Part shown: piece after piece, positions 1 to 8,506 of the stretch
Numbering within the stretch: the first letter of the stretch is position 1
How the letters are laid out: each line of letters starts with the position of its first letter
Source: Jeotgalibacillus marinus
GTDB taxonomy: Bacteria > Bacillota > Bacilli > Bacillales > Jeotgalibacillaceae
Direction: 5' to 3'
DNA length: 31,843 nt
Assembly (NCBI RefSeq): GCF_040801915.1
Contig: NZ_JBFMIA010000023.1
Coordinates: 1 to 31,843 of the forward strand
The notes under the pieces: generated by a model
The model's input: the letters and a program-made list of their open reading frames with translations, nothing else
What the model was told of the DNA's origin: nothing
The model's database searches: none
Made by a program: the position numbers and the translations under genes

Positions 1-62
1 GGGACTTGTGTCATTGACTCTACTGGACAAACAGGATCAATTTTATGATGGTTTTGACTCAT
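1..62 (-). CDS. Spore-surface protein, CsxC/SPOCS-like, N-terminus only (cut by window edge)
   Basis: A minus-strand start at 60-62, preceded by AAAGGAGG, opens a frame reading MSQNHHKIDPVCPVESMTQV before the window ends. These residues, the ribosome binding site and the surrounding bases are almost identical to the start of the complete 254-aa gene at 15329-16093, with only a few base changes over about 75 bp. It is therefore a paralogue of that gene. It follows the Cys-rich gene at 117-668 after 54 bp, so the two probably share a transcript. Family assignment rests on the full-length paralogue; function in the spore surface is inferred. Confidence 0.75.
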   Translation of the reverse strand, partial: MSQNHHKIDPVCPVESMTQV

Positions 63-116
63 TAACTATCCTCCTTTCTTATTTAGATGGGTATGTGGTG
101 CTAGTCTCTGATAATT

Positions 117-668
117 TTATGGGCATCCTTGAAACTCTACTCCAACTTGCACGTTTATTACGACAAGTTGTCGCCCGCATGGATCAGTTGTCAACGCTAA
201 ATCGAATGTAGTCTCAGTTATTTCAAAACAATCGAGACAAGGCGGTTCTTGCCCACATGTAAAATCGATGATTTGATTAACACATGTTGTCGTATCACAA
301 CAAATCGAACAAGGTTCATTTATAACCATTCCGCTAATTGGGTTTAATGGTCCTACATTCGCATGCATTCTTGCGCATCCTACAATACGTACCGCTTCAA
401 TGAACACGGGACACTCTAACTCTCCATTACAAGGGTTTACTACGGTTCCTGTTGTTTCAATTGTTTCTAAGCAACACTCTAATTCACTAAAGTCCAAAGC
501 TATACAAGGATCGTCTTCAGATTCAATCATAAATCCGTCTGGTACTACACTCGTACAACAAAAAGATATGACATTAACACATTCTTGTTGTACACCAACA
601 GGAGGATCGATGATTTCTATTTTTTTATTTCTCAAATCTTTAATCTTAATATTTGAATTTCTCAACAC
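117..668 (-). CDS. Cysteine-rich predicted spore-surface protein, 183 aa
   Basis: The predicted protein has 18 cysteines in 183 residues, several as CC pairs (SFCC, ECC, SICC), and alternating hydrophobic beta-strand-like stretches. It has no signal peptide or membrane segment, which suits a protein made in the mother cell and cross-linked by disulfides in the coat or exosporium. The GTG start at 668 lies 5 nt after AGGGAG; a TTG three bases downstream is an alternative. A SigK-like promoter stands just upstream, and the next gene encodes a CsxC-like protein. I do not recognise the family with certainty. The Cys-rich, beta-rich style recalls endospore appendage or crust proteins, but that is inference. 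Confidence 0.7.
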   Translation of the reverse strand: MLRNSNIKIKDLRNKKIEIIDPPVGVQQECVNVISFCCTSVVPDGFMIESEDDPCIALDFSELECCLETIETTGTVVNPCNGELECPVFIEAVRIVGCARMHANVGPLNPISGMVINEPCSICCDTTTCVNQIIDFTCGQEPPCLDCFEITETTFDLALTTDPCGRQLVVINVQVGVEFQGCP

Positions 669-695
669 ATTTACTCCCTTCTCATAATCTGTTAA

Positions 696-722
696 TAGTA
701 TATGATAGTGTATCTAATTGGT
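696..722 (-). promoter_or_regulatory. SigK-like promoter of the Cys-rich gene
   Basis: Read on the minus strand, CATATACTA fits the SigK -10 pattern CATAnnnTA exactly, and an AC dinucleotide lies 16 bp upstream, the usual SigK -35 core. It sits about 28 bp before the start codon. SigK control would fit a late mother-cell coat gene. Confidence 0.5.
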
Positions 723-1076
723 TTGGACGACTATCATAAAAACCCTGCGTATTTAAGTGAATGCCAGCGCATTGCTTGATCACCGATGATCAACTAGGGA
801 TAAATAACAAAGATGAACAGACTAAACAGACCATGCAAAAGCGTGGTCAACCGACTATACATCTTTCATAAACAACTCGTCTCCGACCAGGTAAGGGAAA
901 TAGCATCTTAATAACCCCAACTAATCTACCCCTCCATAGTTTGTGGAATAAAAAGTTAATTTAACTAAAAATAATATATGTAACATTTGCTTAGCATTTA
1001 TGTTTACTCGACGAGGCATAAAACAAGCAGCATGATGTAGATGGATTTTTAAAATTTCTATTATATTCACTCACAT
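723..1076. other. Intergenic stretch without a recognisable gene
   Basis: About 350 bp between the spore-surface operon and spoVR. The only structure I see is an 8-bp hairpin (829-836 with 841-848) lacking a T-run. A 32-codon frame starting at 813 has no ribosome binding site. No gene is supported. Confidence 0.6.
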
Positions 1077-1121
1077 AAAAATGAGCCTCCTTTCCCGCTT
1101 TGGAAAGGAGGCTCATTTTTT
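1077..1121 (-). terminator. Terminator of spoVR
   Basis: Perfect 19-bp inverted repeat (1077-1095 with 1102-1120) around a 6-nt loop, with T-runs on both strands. It lies 15 bp after the spoVR stop codon. It could also act on transcripts arriving from the left. Confidence 0.9.
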
Positions 1122-1135
1122 ATTTTTTAAAAACT

Positions 1136-2542
1136 TCATTGCAAATGTTTTCGCTGCATCGTTCGTCCGTTATAGATGAAACATATCCCTTTGCCATCAA
1201 CGACCGTTTCAAGGTGCACTGTTTTGCCCCATAATTTATATACATGTGGAAGAACACGTTCTAAATAATCGATATCTAGTTCAGTTCCCTCATATTTGTG
1301 TATCAAAAAGAGTTCTCCATTTTTTAAGTAATCGCCATTTTCAACAACGATATACGGGAATCCACCATTTACTCTTGATGAAATCAACTCATCCCTTACG
1401 CCTTCCCATTCCTTATCCACAATCCGGTAGTCTCGACCTGACCGCTGAAATAAAAACATATCTTCTTGCTCGACAAAGTCTTTCGTTAAATAATTTCGAA
1501 TAAATGACTGATCCGATTCGATCTCTCTTACTTCAAATATTTTCTCTCGGCCACTATTAGGTTTGATACCATTTCGCACCATTTCCTCATCTGGATTATT
1601 CCAACGTTCTTCGATGTGTTCGAACAATTTTAACCCCAAATAATATGGGTTGATCGATGTTTTTGACGGTTGCACAACATTTGCATTTAGCTTTGCAAAT
1701 TCAACAGATTCCCCACTTGTTAAATCAAGTTCTCGCATAATTTTTTGATGCCAATACGAGGCCCAGCCTTCGTTCATAATTTTCGTTTCAAGTTGTGGCC
1801 AAAAATAAAGCATTTCTTCCCTAACCATCGTCATTATATCTCGCTGCCACTCCTTAAGTTCTCTACTGTATTGTTGGATAAACAACATCACATCTTTTTC
1901 AGGTTGAGGAGGGAACTTCTTTCTCTTTACTCTTGGTCTAATCGGTGGTTTGTTTCTATCATCCATCGACCACAAGTCATCATACGGAGATATTTTCTTC
2001 TTTTTCTCTTCTACCTCCCACTCATCCACTTTCCAATCAAATGATGAACGGTAGAATGATGGATCAACATGTTCTTCAATTGCTAAAACGGCATCTAAAA
2101 ATTCTTCCACCTCATGTTTGCCAAATTCCATTTCATACGCACGAATTCGCTCAGCAGTCGCTGTCATACTATTTACCATATCTCGCTTCGTTTGACTGAA
2201 TCGAACATTATTTTTAAAAAAATCACAGTGCGCCAAGACATGCGCAACGATAAGTTTGTTTTGAATCAAGGAATTCGTATCCAATAAAAATGCATAGCAA
2301 GGATTTGAATTAATTACAAGCTCGTAAATTTTACTTAACCCTAGATCATACTGCAGTTTCATGCGGTGATATTGTTTGCCAAAACTCCAATGTGAAAACC
2401 TCGTCGGCATCCCGTAAGCTCCAAATGTGTAAAGAATTGAAGCAGGGAGTATCTCATACCTCATCGGGAAAAAATCGAGTCCAAAGCCTTTAGCGATCTC
2501 GGTAATTTCATCAATTTCTTTCATCAAGTCCTTCTCAACCAA
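1136..2542 (-). CDS. spoVR: Stage V sporulation protein R (SpoVR)
   Basis: The 468-aa product follows the SpoVR family along its whole length. Family blocks include FPMRYEI, YTFGAYGMPTRFSHW, LVINSNPCYAFLLDTN, AHVLAHCDFF, MNEGWASYWH and INPYYLG. SpoVR acts in the mother cell and is needed for normal cortex formation; the biochemical activity is unknown, although HxxxH-like and Trp-rich patches are conserved. The start appears to be TTG at 2540-2542, behind AAAGGATG. An ATG six codons later (2522-2524), with GAAGGA 4 nt upstream, is a reasonable alternative. A SigE-like promoter precedes it. Homologues of SpoVR, YhbH and PrkA (YcgB, YeaH, YeaG) co-occur widely in bacteria, and all three genes lie in this window. 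Confidence 0.95.
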   Translation of the reverse strand: MVEKDLMKEIDEITEIAKGFGLDFFPMRYEILPASILYTFGAYGMPTRFSHWSFGKQYHRMKLQYDLGLSKIYELVINSNPCYAFLLDTNSLIQNKLIVAHVLAHCDFFKNNVRFSQTKRDMVNSMTATAERIRAYEMEFGKHEVEEFLDAVLAIEEHVDPSFYRSSFDWKVDEWEVEEKKKKISPYDDLWSMDDRNKPPIRPRVKRKKFPPQPEKDVMLFIQQYSRELKEWQRDIMTMVREEMLYFWPQLETKIMNEGWASYWHQKIMRELDLTSGESVEFAKLNANVVQPSKTSINPYYLGLKLFEHIEERWNNPDEEMVRNGIKPNSGREKIFEVREIESDQSFIRNYLTKDFVEQEDMFLFQRSGRDYRIVDKEWEGVRDELISSRVNGGFPYIVVENGDYLKNGELFLIHKYEGTELDIDYLERVLPHVYKLWGKTVHLETVVDGKGICFIYNGRTMQRKHLQ

Positions 2543-2571
2543 CTTACTTCACATCCTTTCCATCCATAGAA

Positions 2572-2600
2572 AGTATATGAGAGAGCGGGAAGAACATGAA
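2572..2600 (-). promoter_or_regulatory. SigE-like promoter of spoVR
   Basis: On the minus strand, -35-like TTCATGTT and -10-like CATATACT are 13 bp apart. The spacing is right for SigE. The -35 nearly equals the TTCATGTG found before prkA in this window. It lies about 30 bp before the TTG start. Confidence 0.55.
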
Positions 2601-2904
2601 TCAATTCAAAGTACTGCTACTCAATTCTCTGGGTAAGCTAATAACTAAGTCACCGAAGCTTACTGTGTTCATAATCGTATTCACCTAAAACACTATTGGT
2701 TTATTTTCAGTAAATTCTAATGTAATGTACCGTTTTTCTAATCTATACATGGGAAAAGAACATTTCCAGTTTTTATGACTACATGTACAAATGCCTTTAA
2801 AAGCTGATTCTCAGTGCTTTTCTCCTCAATTTTCCGAGAACCAAATGATCGTTTTCAGCACATACTATTTATAGTATCTCATGAAAGGAGGAAACAGTGT
2901 AAAC

Positions 2905-3141
2905 ATGTATACTGACTACGATCGTACCTTACTCTATCTGTACCGTAACTCATGGGATGATTTGTTGATTTTAATGGTACGATCAAAAGATGATCTCTTA
3001 TCCAAAAAAATAAAAAAGCTTTTAAAAGGGATTCACTACCCTCAACAACAAGAAAAAACTGCAAACCAGTATGTGGAATTGTTCCGCTACGCTGAACATT
3101 GTGCTTCACTCCACAGACCTATTGATGCCAGTATATTATAA
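2905..3141 (+). CDS. yhdB: Small YhdB-like protein, 78 aa
   Basis: The protein begins MYTDYDRTLLYLYRNSWDD and contains LLILMVRSKDDLLSKKIKKL. I chose the ATG at 2905, 13 nt after AAAGGAGG at 2884-2891; an in-frame ATG at 2881 would place the ribosome binding site inside the gene. It has no signal peptide or transmembrane helix. It lies between spoVR (divergent) and yhcZ (convergent), the neighbourhood in which B. subtilis carries yhdB as I recall, and the sequence looks like that family. The biochemical role is unknown. CATACTAT at 2861-2868 resembles a SigE -10, but I see no convincing -35. The rest of the 2601-2904 interval shows nothing else. A hairpin terminator follows. Confidence 0.65.
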   Translation: MYTDYDRTLLYLYRNSWDDLLILMVRSKDDLLSKKIKKLLKGIHYPQQQEKTANQYVELFRYAEHCASLHRPIDASIL

Positions 3142-3207
3142 CTTCAAATCCCATCCCTTCCATCCATTGACCGTTTTTGAGTGTATAATGTAAAATTAAA
3201 CCATGCG

Positions 3208-3237
3208 CTCCAGTTCAATGAATGGAGAGGATTTTTT
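3208..3237 (+). terminator. Terminator of the yhdB-like gene
   Basis: Hairpin with stem CTCCA-TTC / GAA-TGGAG (one bulged G) and a run of six T at 3232-3237, downstream of the small gene. The remaining bases up to the yhcZ stop codon hold nothing I can identify. Confidence 0.7.
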
Positions 3238-3432
3238 CATAACAACTGGAAACGTTTAATTTCCATTAGTTCCTGTAAAAAAGATTTTAAACATCTTTTA
3301 TACCTATAATACCCCATAAGAATCCTTTTATTTTATTCCTTGACTAAGGTCTTCAAAAGATCTATGGAAATTTTTGAGTGACTTCTATCTTATTCGCTTA
3401 TTACCAAATGGGGACCCATACATTTACAAATT

Positions 3433-4074
3433 TTAATGTGAAGCTAGACCATGTTTTACAGCGTAAAGAGCTGCTTGCGTACGGTCACTTACTTCTAGCT
3501 TGGTAAATACGTTGGAGATATGGGTTTTTACTGTTTTTTCTGTTATAAAAAGAGCGCTCGCAATTTCTTTGTTGCTTTTGCCTTTTGTTAGCTCGAGCAA
3601 AACGTCTTTTTCTCGATGTGTGAGCTGATGAACTTCATGTGGTGAAGGTTCACTTTTATTAATACGCTTCAATAAGTGATTTGTCACTTTTGGATGAAGC
3701 GTGTTTTCACCCTTGACAAGTTTTCGAATGGAGGAAACAAGTTCATCTGGTTCGATGTCTTTAAGTTGATAACCAGCAGCACCTGCTTCAATCGCAGGAA
3801 TGACGTGGTCTTGGTCAGAAAAGCTTGTTAGCATCATAATTTCCGTCTTAGGCAAGCATTGTTTGATTTCTCTTGTTGCTTGAATGCCGTCCATTTCTGG
3901 CATCACTAAATCCATCAATACTACGTCAGGTTGGAGCTGCTTGACTAAATTAACAGCTTCTCTTCCGTTTTTTGCTTCTCCAACGATTTCAATATCCTTT
4001 TGCGTTTTCAAGAAAAAGACCAGTCCTCTTCTGACAACATGATGATCGTCGACGATCAATAATCGAATACCCAC
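3433..4074 (-). CDS. yhcZ: Two-component response regulator, NarL/LuxR family (YhcZ-like)
   Basis: The 213-aa protein has a receiver domain (about 1-120) with acidic residues D9/D10, phospho-acceptor D55 in LMDLVMPEMDG, T83 and K105. A LuxR-type helix-turn-helix (about 151-197) starts with LTHREKDVLLEL and contains NKEIASALFITEKTVKTHI. It should bind DNA after phosphorylation by the kinase encoded 18 bp upstream. GTG start at 4074, seven nt after AAGGAGG. Order pgcA-kinase-regulator matches B. subtilis pgcA-yhcY-yhcZ, which supports the name. The targets are not visible from the sequence. Confidence 0.9.
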   Translation of the reverse strand: MGIRLLIVDDHHVVRRGLVFFLKTQKDIEIVGEAKNGREAVNLVKQLQPDVVLMDLVMPEMDGIQATREIKQCLPKTEIMMLTSFSDQDHVIPAIEAGAAGYQLKDIEPDELVSSIRKLVKGENTLHPKVTNHLLKRINKSEPSPHEVHQLTHREKDVLLELTKGKSNKEIASALFITEKTVKTHISNVFTKLEVSDRTQAALYAVKHGLASH

Positions 4075-4092
4075 TACGTTTCCTCCTTCATC

Positions 4093-5202
4093 CTAGTAAG
4101 GTAAAGTCACATAAATTGTTGTCCCCTTACCTGGTGTACTATCTACTTTAAATGATCCACCTAACAACGTCGCTCGTTCTTGCATGCTGTTTATGCCAAC
4201 TGATGGCAATGAACGTATGTGCTGTGCATGAAATCCACAACCAAAGTCTCTGATCAATAGGTCAATTTTATTTGAATAGGATTCGATGTAAATAAATACT
4301 TTTTGTGTTTGCGCATGCCTTTTACAGTTTGTCAGTGCCTCTTGACATATACGAAAAATGGTTTCCTCTACTTTTGAAGGTAGAGAGACCACACCTTTAA
4401 TTTCTATACTTACATCCAATCCTAGCAGATCCCCGTAACCTTTTACTGTTGCTGTAATACCACCTTCCAACCCTCTCGGACGAAGCTGCCAAATGAGCGC
4501 TCTCATTTCTGTGAGCGCTTCTTGTGCAAGTGATTGAAGACCATTAAAGGTTTCTTTTACTTCCTTCGTGTCTGACATTTCTGCCCCACCCCGAGCCGTT
4601 AATGTGATTGAAAATAACAGCTGGTTCACAGCATCATGCAAGTCGCGAGCTAATCGATTTTTTTCTTGCATAAGGGCTATCTCTTGTTCTTTTTTTGTAA
4701 GCTGAATTCGTTTAATCGCTGAGCCAATTTGAAACGCAACAGACTCTAACAAAGCTAACTCCTGTTCTTCAAACTCACGTTGCCCAGGTGTTGCTACATT
4801 TAATAAACCAAAGTGCTCATTCCCAGATTGCAACGGAACAGTCGCATGATGAGTCAATCCACCTGTTCCCTCATGTTTTTGATTAAGTGCATCAACTATC
4901 CGCTTACATTCTATGATATTCGAAGCTTTTTTCAGTGATCCTGTTTTAAAACGATTCACACACCAACATCCACCAACTTTCATAAAATGGCAATTATTTT
5001 CGAGAAAGGCTTTAGGCAAATGATTGTGTGCAACCAATGAATGCTTGCCATTTTCTTCGATGAAAAAAATCCAACCTGCATAAAAATCAGTACCATTCAA
5101 GAATTTCTCTAATGCATCTTGAAGCATGGATTCTAGTTCAGTTTCCTCATTAAGTAATTCCGCAATTTCTTTTAAAATCATAACGTTTGACGGATCACTC
5201 AA
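4093..5202 (-). CDS. yhcY: GAF-domain sensor histidine kinase (YhcY-like)
   Basis: Cytoplasmic kinase of 369 aa. An N-terminal GAF domain (about 20-165) precedes a HisKA_3 dimerisation/phosphoacceptor helix with H189 in RDLHDAVNQLLFS. A HATPase_c domain follows with an N-box (EALTNCKRHA, N292), DFGCGF and GINSMQERATLLGG. There is no transmembrane segment, so it senses an internal signal. The GAF part contains four cysteines close in sequence (C71, C79, C81 and C99; the core is GGCWC), which could bind metal or sense redox state. The best start is TTG at 5200-5202, six nt after GAGGTG; a GTG at 5209-5211 would overlap the ribosome binding site. It is co-transcribed with yhcZ. Confidence 0.9.
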   Translation of the reverse strand: MSDPSNVMILKEIAELLNEETELESMLQDALEKFLNGTDFYAGWIFFIEENGKHSLVAHNHLPKAFLENNCHFMKVGGCWCVNRFKTGSLKKASNIIECKRIVDALNQKHEGTGGLTHHATVPLQSGNEHFGLLNVATPGQREFEEQELALLESVAFQIGSAIKRIQLTKKEQEIALMQEKNRLARDLHDAVNQLLFSITLTARGGAEMSDTKEVKETFNGLQSLAQEALTEMRALIWQLRPRGLEGGITATVKGYGDLLGLDVSIEIKGVVSLPSKVEETIFRICQEALTNCKRHAQTQKVFIYIESYSNKIDLLIRDFGCGFHAQHIRSLPSVGINSMQERATLLGGSFKVDSTPGKGTTIYVTLPY

Positions 5203-5334
5203 ACTGCACACCTCTTTTCACTTTCTAAGTATAATTGAAAGATTGGAACAATATATTCCTCATATGTCTGAATTCTTACTCAGACTCTTGACTGATAAGA
5301 AACAACTGTAAATAATCCCCTCCTGTACTTAGAT

Positions 5335-5370
5335 GAAAAAACGCAGCATCCAAATGGAAGCCACGCTTTT
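5335..5370 (-). terminator. Terminator of pgcA
   Basis: On the minus strand, a 10-bp stem (two G-U pairs, one mismatch) with a 4-nt loop is followed by six T. It begins about 11 bp after the pgcA stop, between pgcA and yhcY, so the kinase pair is probably transcribed from its own promoter. Confidence 0.7.
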
Positions 5371-5380
5371 AACATTGCAT

Positions 5381-7111
5381 TTAGATAACTGCATTTACCT
5401 TTGCCATAAAGGCTTCTTTAATATGAGCTAGTTTTTCTTCACTATGTTCCACGCTTGTCCCAACTACGCTAAAGTAAAACTTAACCTTAGGCTCTGTACC
5501 GCTTGGACGCACACAAACCCAAGAACCATCCTCTAAAAAGTATTTCAACACATTAGATGATGGGAGTAAGATATCTTCTTCTGTTCCTTGAACAGTGAAC
5601 AAACGTTTTAATGTCCCATAGTCTTCTTGCAAATGCACAGTAAGGTTGTCAATTTCACGAATCGGATTTTCACGGAAGGAGGATAGGATGGACTGAATTT
5701 TGTCAGCTCCTTCCTTCCCCTTTAATGTCAGTGATTCCAATCCTTCCCGGTAATAACCGTGCTGTTCATACAATGCGAGCAAGACTTCATACAATGTTTT
5801 TCCTTCGTTTTTATGATAAGCTGCAGCTTCAACAGCCAACAGGGCAGCTTGAACAGCATCTTTATCTCGCGCGAAGTCTTTAACTAAATAACCATAGCTT
5901 TCTTCATAACCAAACAAGAAAGTATGTTCACCACTTGCTTCATACTTTTTAATTTTTTCTCCGATAAATTTAAATCCAGTAAGGACGTCTTCTGTTGTAA
6001 CGCCGTAATGCCCAGCTATTTTTCGTCCGATTTCTGACGTTACGATTGTTTTAAAGACACGACCGTTAGCTGGAATGATGCCTTTTTCTTGCTTACGCGC
6101 TAACAAATAATCTAGTAAAATAGCACCTGTTTGATTTCCTGTAAGTAAAATATATTCACCATCTGAACCTTTTACTGCAAGGCCTAAACGGTCACCATCA
6201 GGATCAGCTGTAATCAATAAATCAGCATTTATTTTTTTCCCGTCACGAATGGCATATTCAAATGCTCCCGGTTCCTCAGGATTTGGGGAAGCTACTGTCG
6301 TAAACTCTGAATCTGGTTGTTCTTGTTCTTTTACGATATGTATATTTTCATAGCCGAGTGCATTAAATCCACGTTGCACCATGTCGTTTGAAGCGCCATG
6401 GAGTGGTGAAAAAACGACTGTTAGATCCGTTTCTTTTGCCAATTTAGGCTGTTGTGAAACAGTAATTAGATGTTCAACGTATGAATCATCAACATCATTT
6501 GAAATAATTTTAATCAGACCAGATTGTTTAAATTCTTCCAACGAACCTACTTCAATCGATAATTCATTATCTATCTTATTAATTTCGTCAATTACTGCTG
6601 CTGCATCTTCTAAATTAAGCTGTGCGCCATCTTCTCCGTAAACTTTAAAACCGTTGTATTCAGGTGGGTTGTGACTGGCCGTAATCATGCCTCCCATAAA
6701 AGTATGTAAAAACCGAACGGCAAATGATAGTTCAGGTGTTGGACGCAAGGCTTCAAACACATATGCTTGAATTCCGTGTGAAGCAAGTGTTCGTGCAATT
6801 TCCAAAGCAAATTCAGGCGATTTTCTGCGGCAATCATAAGCAAGAACGACTCCGCGAGATTTTGCTTCTTCCCCGTATTTTTCAATGTATCTCGCTAGTC
6901 CTTCAGCTGCTTTACGGACCGTATACAAATTCATACGATTTGTTCCCGCTCCAATTTCACCACGCATACCGCCTGTTCCAAATTCCAAGTTTTTATAAAA
7001 AGCGTCTTCTTTTGCTTTTTCATTGTCCTGCATAAGGATAAGTTCAGATCGAATATCTTCATCAAGATGATCATATTGCTGCCATTTATTATAGGTTTGC
7101 AAATAACTCAT
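5381..7111 (-). CDS. pgcA: Alpha-phosphoglucomutase PgcA
   Basis: The 576-aa protein is a member of the alpha-D-phosphohexomutase family and interconverts glucose 1-phosphate and glucose 6-phosphate. This supplies UDP-glucose for glycolipids, teichoic acid glycosylation and exopolysaccharide. All four active-site loops are visible: phosphoserine S146 in ITASHNP, magnesium loop DPDGD (303-307), sugar-binding GYEESYG (401-407) and phosphate-binding RPSGTEPK (535-542). Length agrees with the Bacillus enzyme. ATG start seven nt after GGGAGG. The position upstream of yhcY-yhcZ is as in B. subtilis. Confidence 0.96.
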   Translation of the reverse strand: MSYLQTYNKWQQYDHLDEDIRSELILMQDNEKAKEDAFYKNLEFGTGGMRGEIGAGTNRMNLYTVRKAAEGLARYIEKYGEEAKSRGVVLAYDCRRKSPEFALEIARTLASHGIQAYVFEALRPTPELSFAVRFLHTFMGGMITASHNPPEYNGFKVYGEDGAQLNLEDAAAVIDEINKIDNELSIEVGSLEEFKQSGLIKIISNDVDDSYVEHLITVSQQPKLAKETDLTVVFSPLHGASNDMVQRGFNALGYENIHIVKEQEQPDSEFTTVASPNPEEPGAFEYAIRDGKKINADLLITADPDGDRLGLAVKGSDGEYILLTGNQTGAILLDYLLARKQEKGIIPANGRVFKTIVTSEIGRKIAGHYGVTTEDVLTGFKFIGEKIKKYEASGEHTFLFGYEESYGYLVKDFARDKDAVQAALLAVEAAAYHKNEGKTLYEVLLALYEQHGYYREGLESLTLKGKEGADKIQSILSSFRENPIREIDNLTVHLQEDYGTLKRLFTVQGTEEDILLPSSNVLKYFLEDGSWVCVRPSGTEPKVKFYFSVVGTSVEHSEEKLAHIKEAFMAKVNAVI

Positions 7112-7439
7112 TGTATTTCCTCCCGAAGTCTGTGACTAAAGTTGTTCATTCTATTGTATCAGATTCACCATACAAACTCTACAAAGGTCGTAATATTCAG
7201 TTAATAGATAATTGACTGCCACTTTTTTATTTAAAAAAGGATGAGTTGTAGTGAAGATTTAAGAGAACACCACAATTTAGAAGGTACATCATATGCTACA
7301 TCCATTATCGTGCGTAGGAGCCCGTCTTAACAGAATGAGTTCGCTAGCAGACGAACTTATTTAGACAAGTATCAGACATAATTACAGCCTTCTCATTGCT
7401 AATTCAACTAAATGATCTTGTTTTTCAAGAGGTTACATT
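7112..7439. other. Divergent intergenic region between pgcA and bdbC
   Basis: AT-rich region of over 300 bp holding the start regions of two divergent transcription units. I see no small gene with a ribosome binding site. A short inverted repeat (AGTTCG/CGAACT, around 7330-7350) has no T-run. Nothing else is recognised apart from the bdbC promoter that follows. Confidence 0.5.
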
Positions 7440-7468
7440 TTACAATTTTCATTGACTGCTATTATAAT
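7440..7468 (+). promoter_or_regulatory. SigA-type promoter of bdbC operon
   Basis: TTACAA and a perfect TATAAT are separated by 17 bp, about 30 bp before the bdbC ATG. Confidence 0.5.
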
Positions 7469-7499
7469 TTTATGGACAATGTAGAAATGAGGCAACAAT

Positions 7500-7931
7500 A
7501 TGACCAAACAAATTGAAAATCGATTGTTTGCTGTATGGGCAACATCGTTTCTCGCTACGATGGGATCCCTCTATTTTTCAGAAATACGAGGCTATACACC
7601 ATGTGAACTATGTTGGTATCAACGAATTTTTATGTACCCAATCGTCATTCTTCTTACTGCTGCTATTATTAAAAAGGATGCGAAAGCTGCTCTGTATTCT
7701 GCTACGTTGTCTGGAATTGGGGGAGCGATCTCGATCTATCACTATAGTGTTCAGAAGATCAATTTCATGGCCGACTCAAGTCCCTCGTGTGGACTCGTTC
7801 CATGTACAGGTGAATACATCAACTGGCTTGGTTTTATTACCATTCCGTTTTTAGCACTCACAGCTTTTACTATTATTTTCGTGTTAAGCATTTCCATTTT
7901 AAAACAATTGAAAGGAGCAACAACTAAATGA
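7500..7931 (+). CDS. bdbC: DsbB/BdbC-family disulfide bond oxidoreductase
   Basis: A 143-aa membrane protein with four hydrophobic helices and the two cysteine pairs expected of DsbB-type enzymes: C35/C38 in TPCELCWYQR, and C95/C100 in the second extracytoplasmic loop (SCGLVPC). Such proteins reoxidise an extracytoplasmic thiol oxidase and pass electrons to quinone. In Bacillus this supports competence pseudopilins and secreted disulfide proteins. The ATG lies 7 nt after GAGG. The stop overlaps the start of the next gene (ATGA, 4 bp), so the two are translationally coupled. The partner is thioredoxin-like and short rather than a full BdbD (DsbA-type) protein. BdbB is the paralogous alternative name. 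Confidence 0.88.
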   Translation: MTKQIENRLFAVWATSFLATMGSLYFSEIRGYTPCELCWYQRIFMYPIVILLTAAIIKKDAKAALYSATLSGIGGAISIYHYSVQKINFMADSSPSCGLVPCTGEYINWLGFITIPFLALTAFTIIFVLSISILKQLKGATTK

Positions 7932-8407
7932 AAAAAATTATCGTATTTGCATCGGTCATTGTTGTTATATTTGCAGCCATTGCTATTATTACCAACATGC
8001 AAAACGCTTCAAAAACTGAGGGAAACATCTATGGTAAAGATAAGCTAAAACAGTCAACGATCGAATTGCTTGATGACGAGAATTATCAAAATCAAATTGT
8101 ACCTGAGGAACTACAAGCACAAATTGACAGTGGGGAACCAACAACCGTATACTTTTTCAGCCCTGAATGCTCACATTGTTTAGAAACTACACCTATACTT
8201 GCTCCATTAGCAGAAGAGATGGGCGTTGACATGCTTCAGCTGAATCTTATTGAATTTCCTGAAACGGGTGGAACATACGGCATTTACCAAACGCCAACAC
8301 TTGTTTATTTTGAAGATGGGGAGTTTGTGGATGGAATCGAAGGAGCTGCTGCTGAAAGTCATTATGAAGATTTCTTTAATCGCTATGTTTTAGATCGTGA
8401 AAGCTAA
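7928..8407 (+). CDS. Membrane-anchored thioredoxin-like protein
   Basis: 159 aa. Residues 5-22 form an N-terminal signal anchor. The rest is a thioredoxin fold with active site CSHC (C81, C84; preceded by FFSPE) and the cis-proline loop QTPT (P123), followed by LVYFEDGEFVDGIEG. It would sit on the outer face of the membrane. Overlap with bdbC makes it the likely redox partner of that protein. The CSHC dipeptide differs from classical thioredoxin (CGPC) and resembles the oxidising DsbA-type CPHC in keeping His before the second Cys, so an oxidase role is plausible but inferred. A terminator follows. Confidence 0.85.
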   Translation: MKKIIVFASVIVVIFAAIAIITNMQNASKTEGNIYGKDKLKQSTIELLDDENYQNQIVPEELQAQIDSGEPTTVYFFSPECSHCLETTPILAPLAEEMGVDMLQLNLIEFPETGGTYGIYQTPTLVYFEDGEFVDGIEGAAAESHYEDFFNRYVLDRES

Positions 8408-8414
8408 TACTGTG

Positions 8415-8450
8415 AAATCCTCTCCGTCTAATTGGGGAGGTTTTCTTTTT
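8415..8450 (+). terminator. Terminator of the bdbC-thioredoxin operon
   Basis: About 10-bp stem (AAATCCTCTCC with GGGGAGGTTT, one bulge) followed by a T-rich tract, starting 8 bp after the stop. Confidence 0.75.
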
Positions 8451-8506
8451 CTTTTTACTATAAACTTGATACATAAACTAATGCACCCTAAAGGAGAAAA
8501 ATAAAG

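Noticed and set aside
829..848. Eight-bp hairpin as a terminator
   Set aside because: No T-run on either strand and no gene ending nearby.
813..911. 32-codon frame in the gap before spoVR
   Set aside because: No ribosome binding site, poor composition and no similarity that I recognise.
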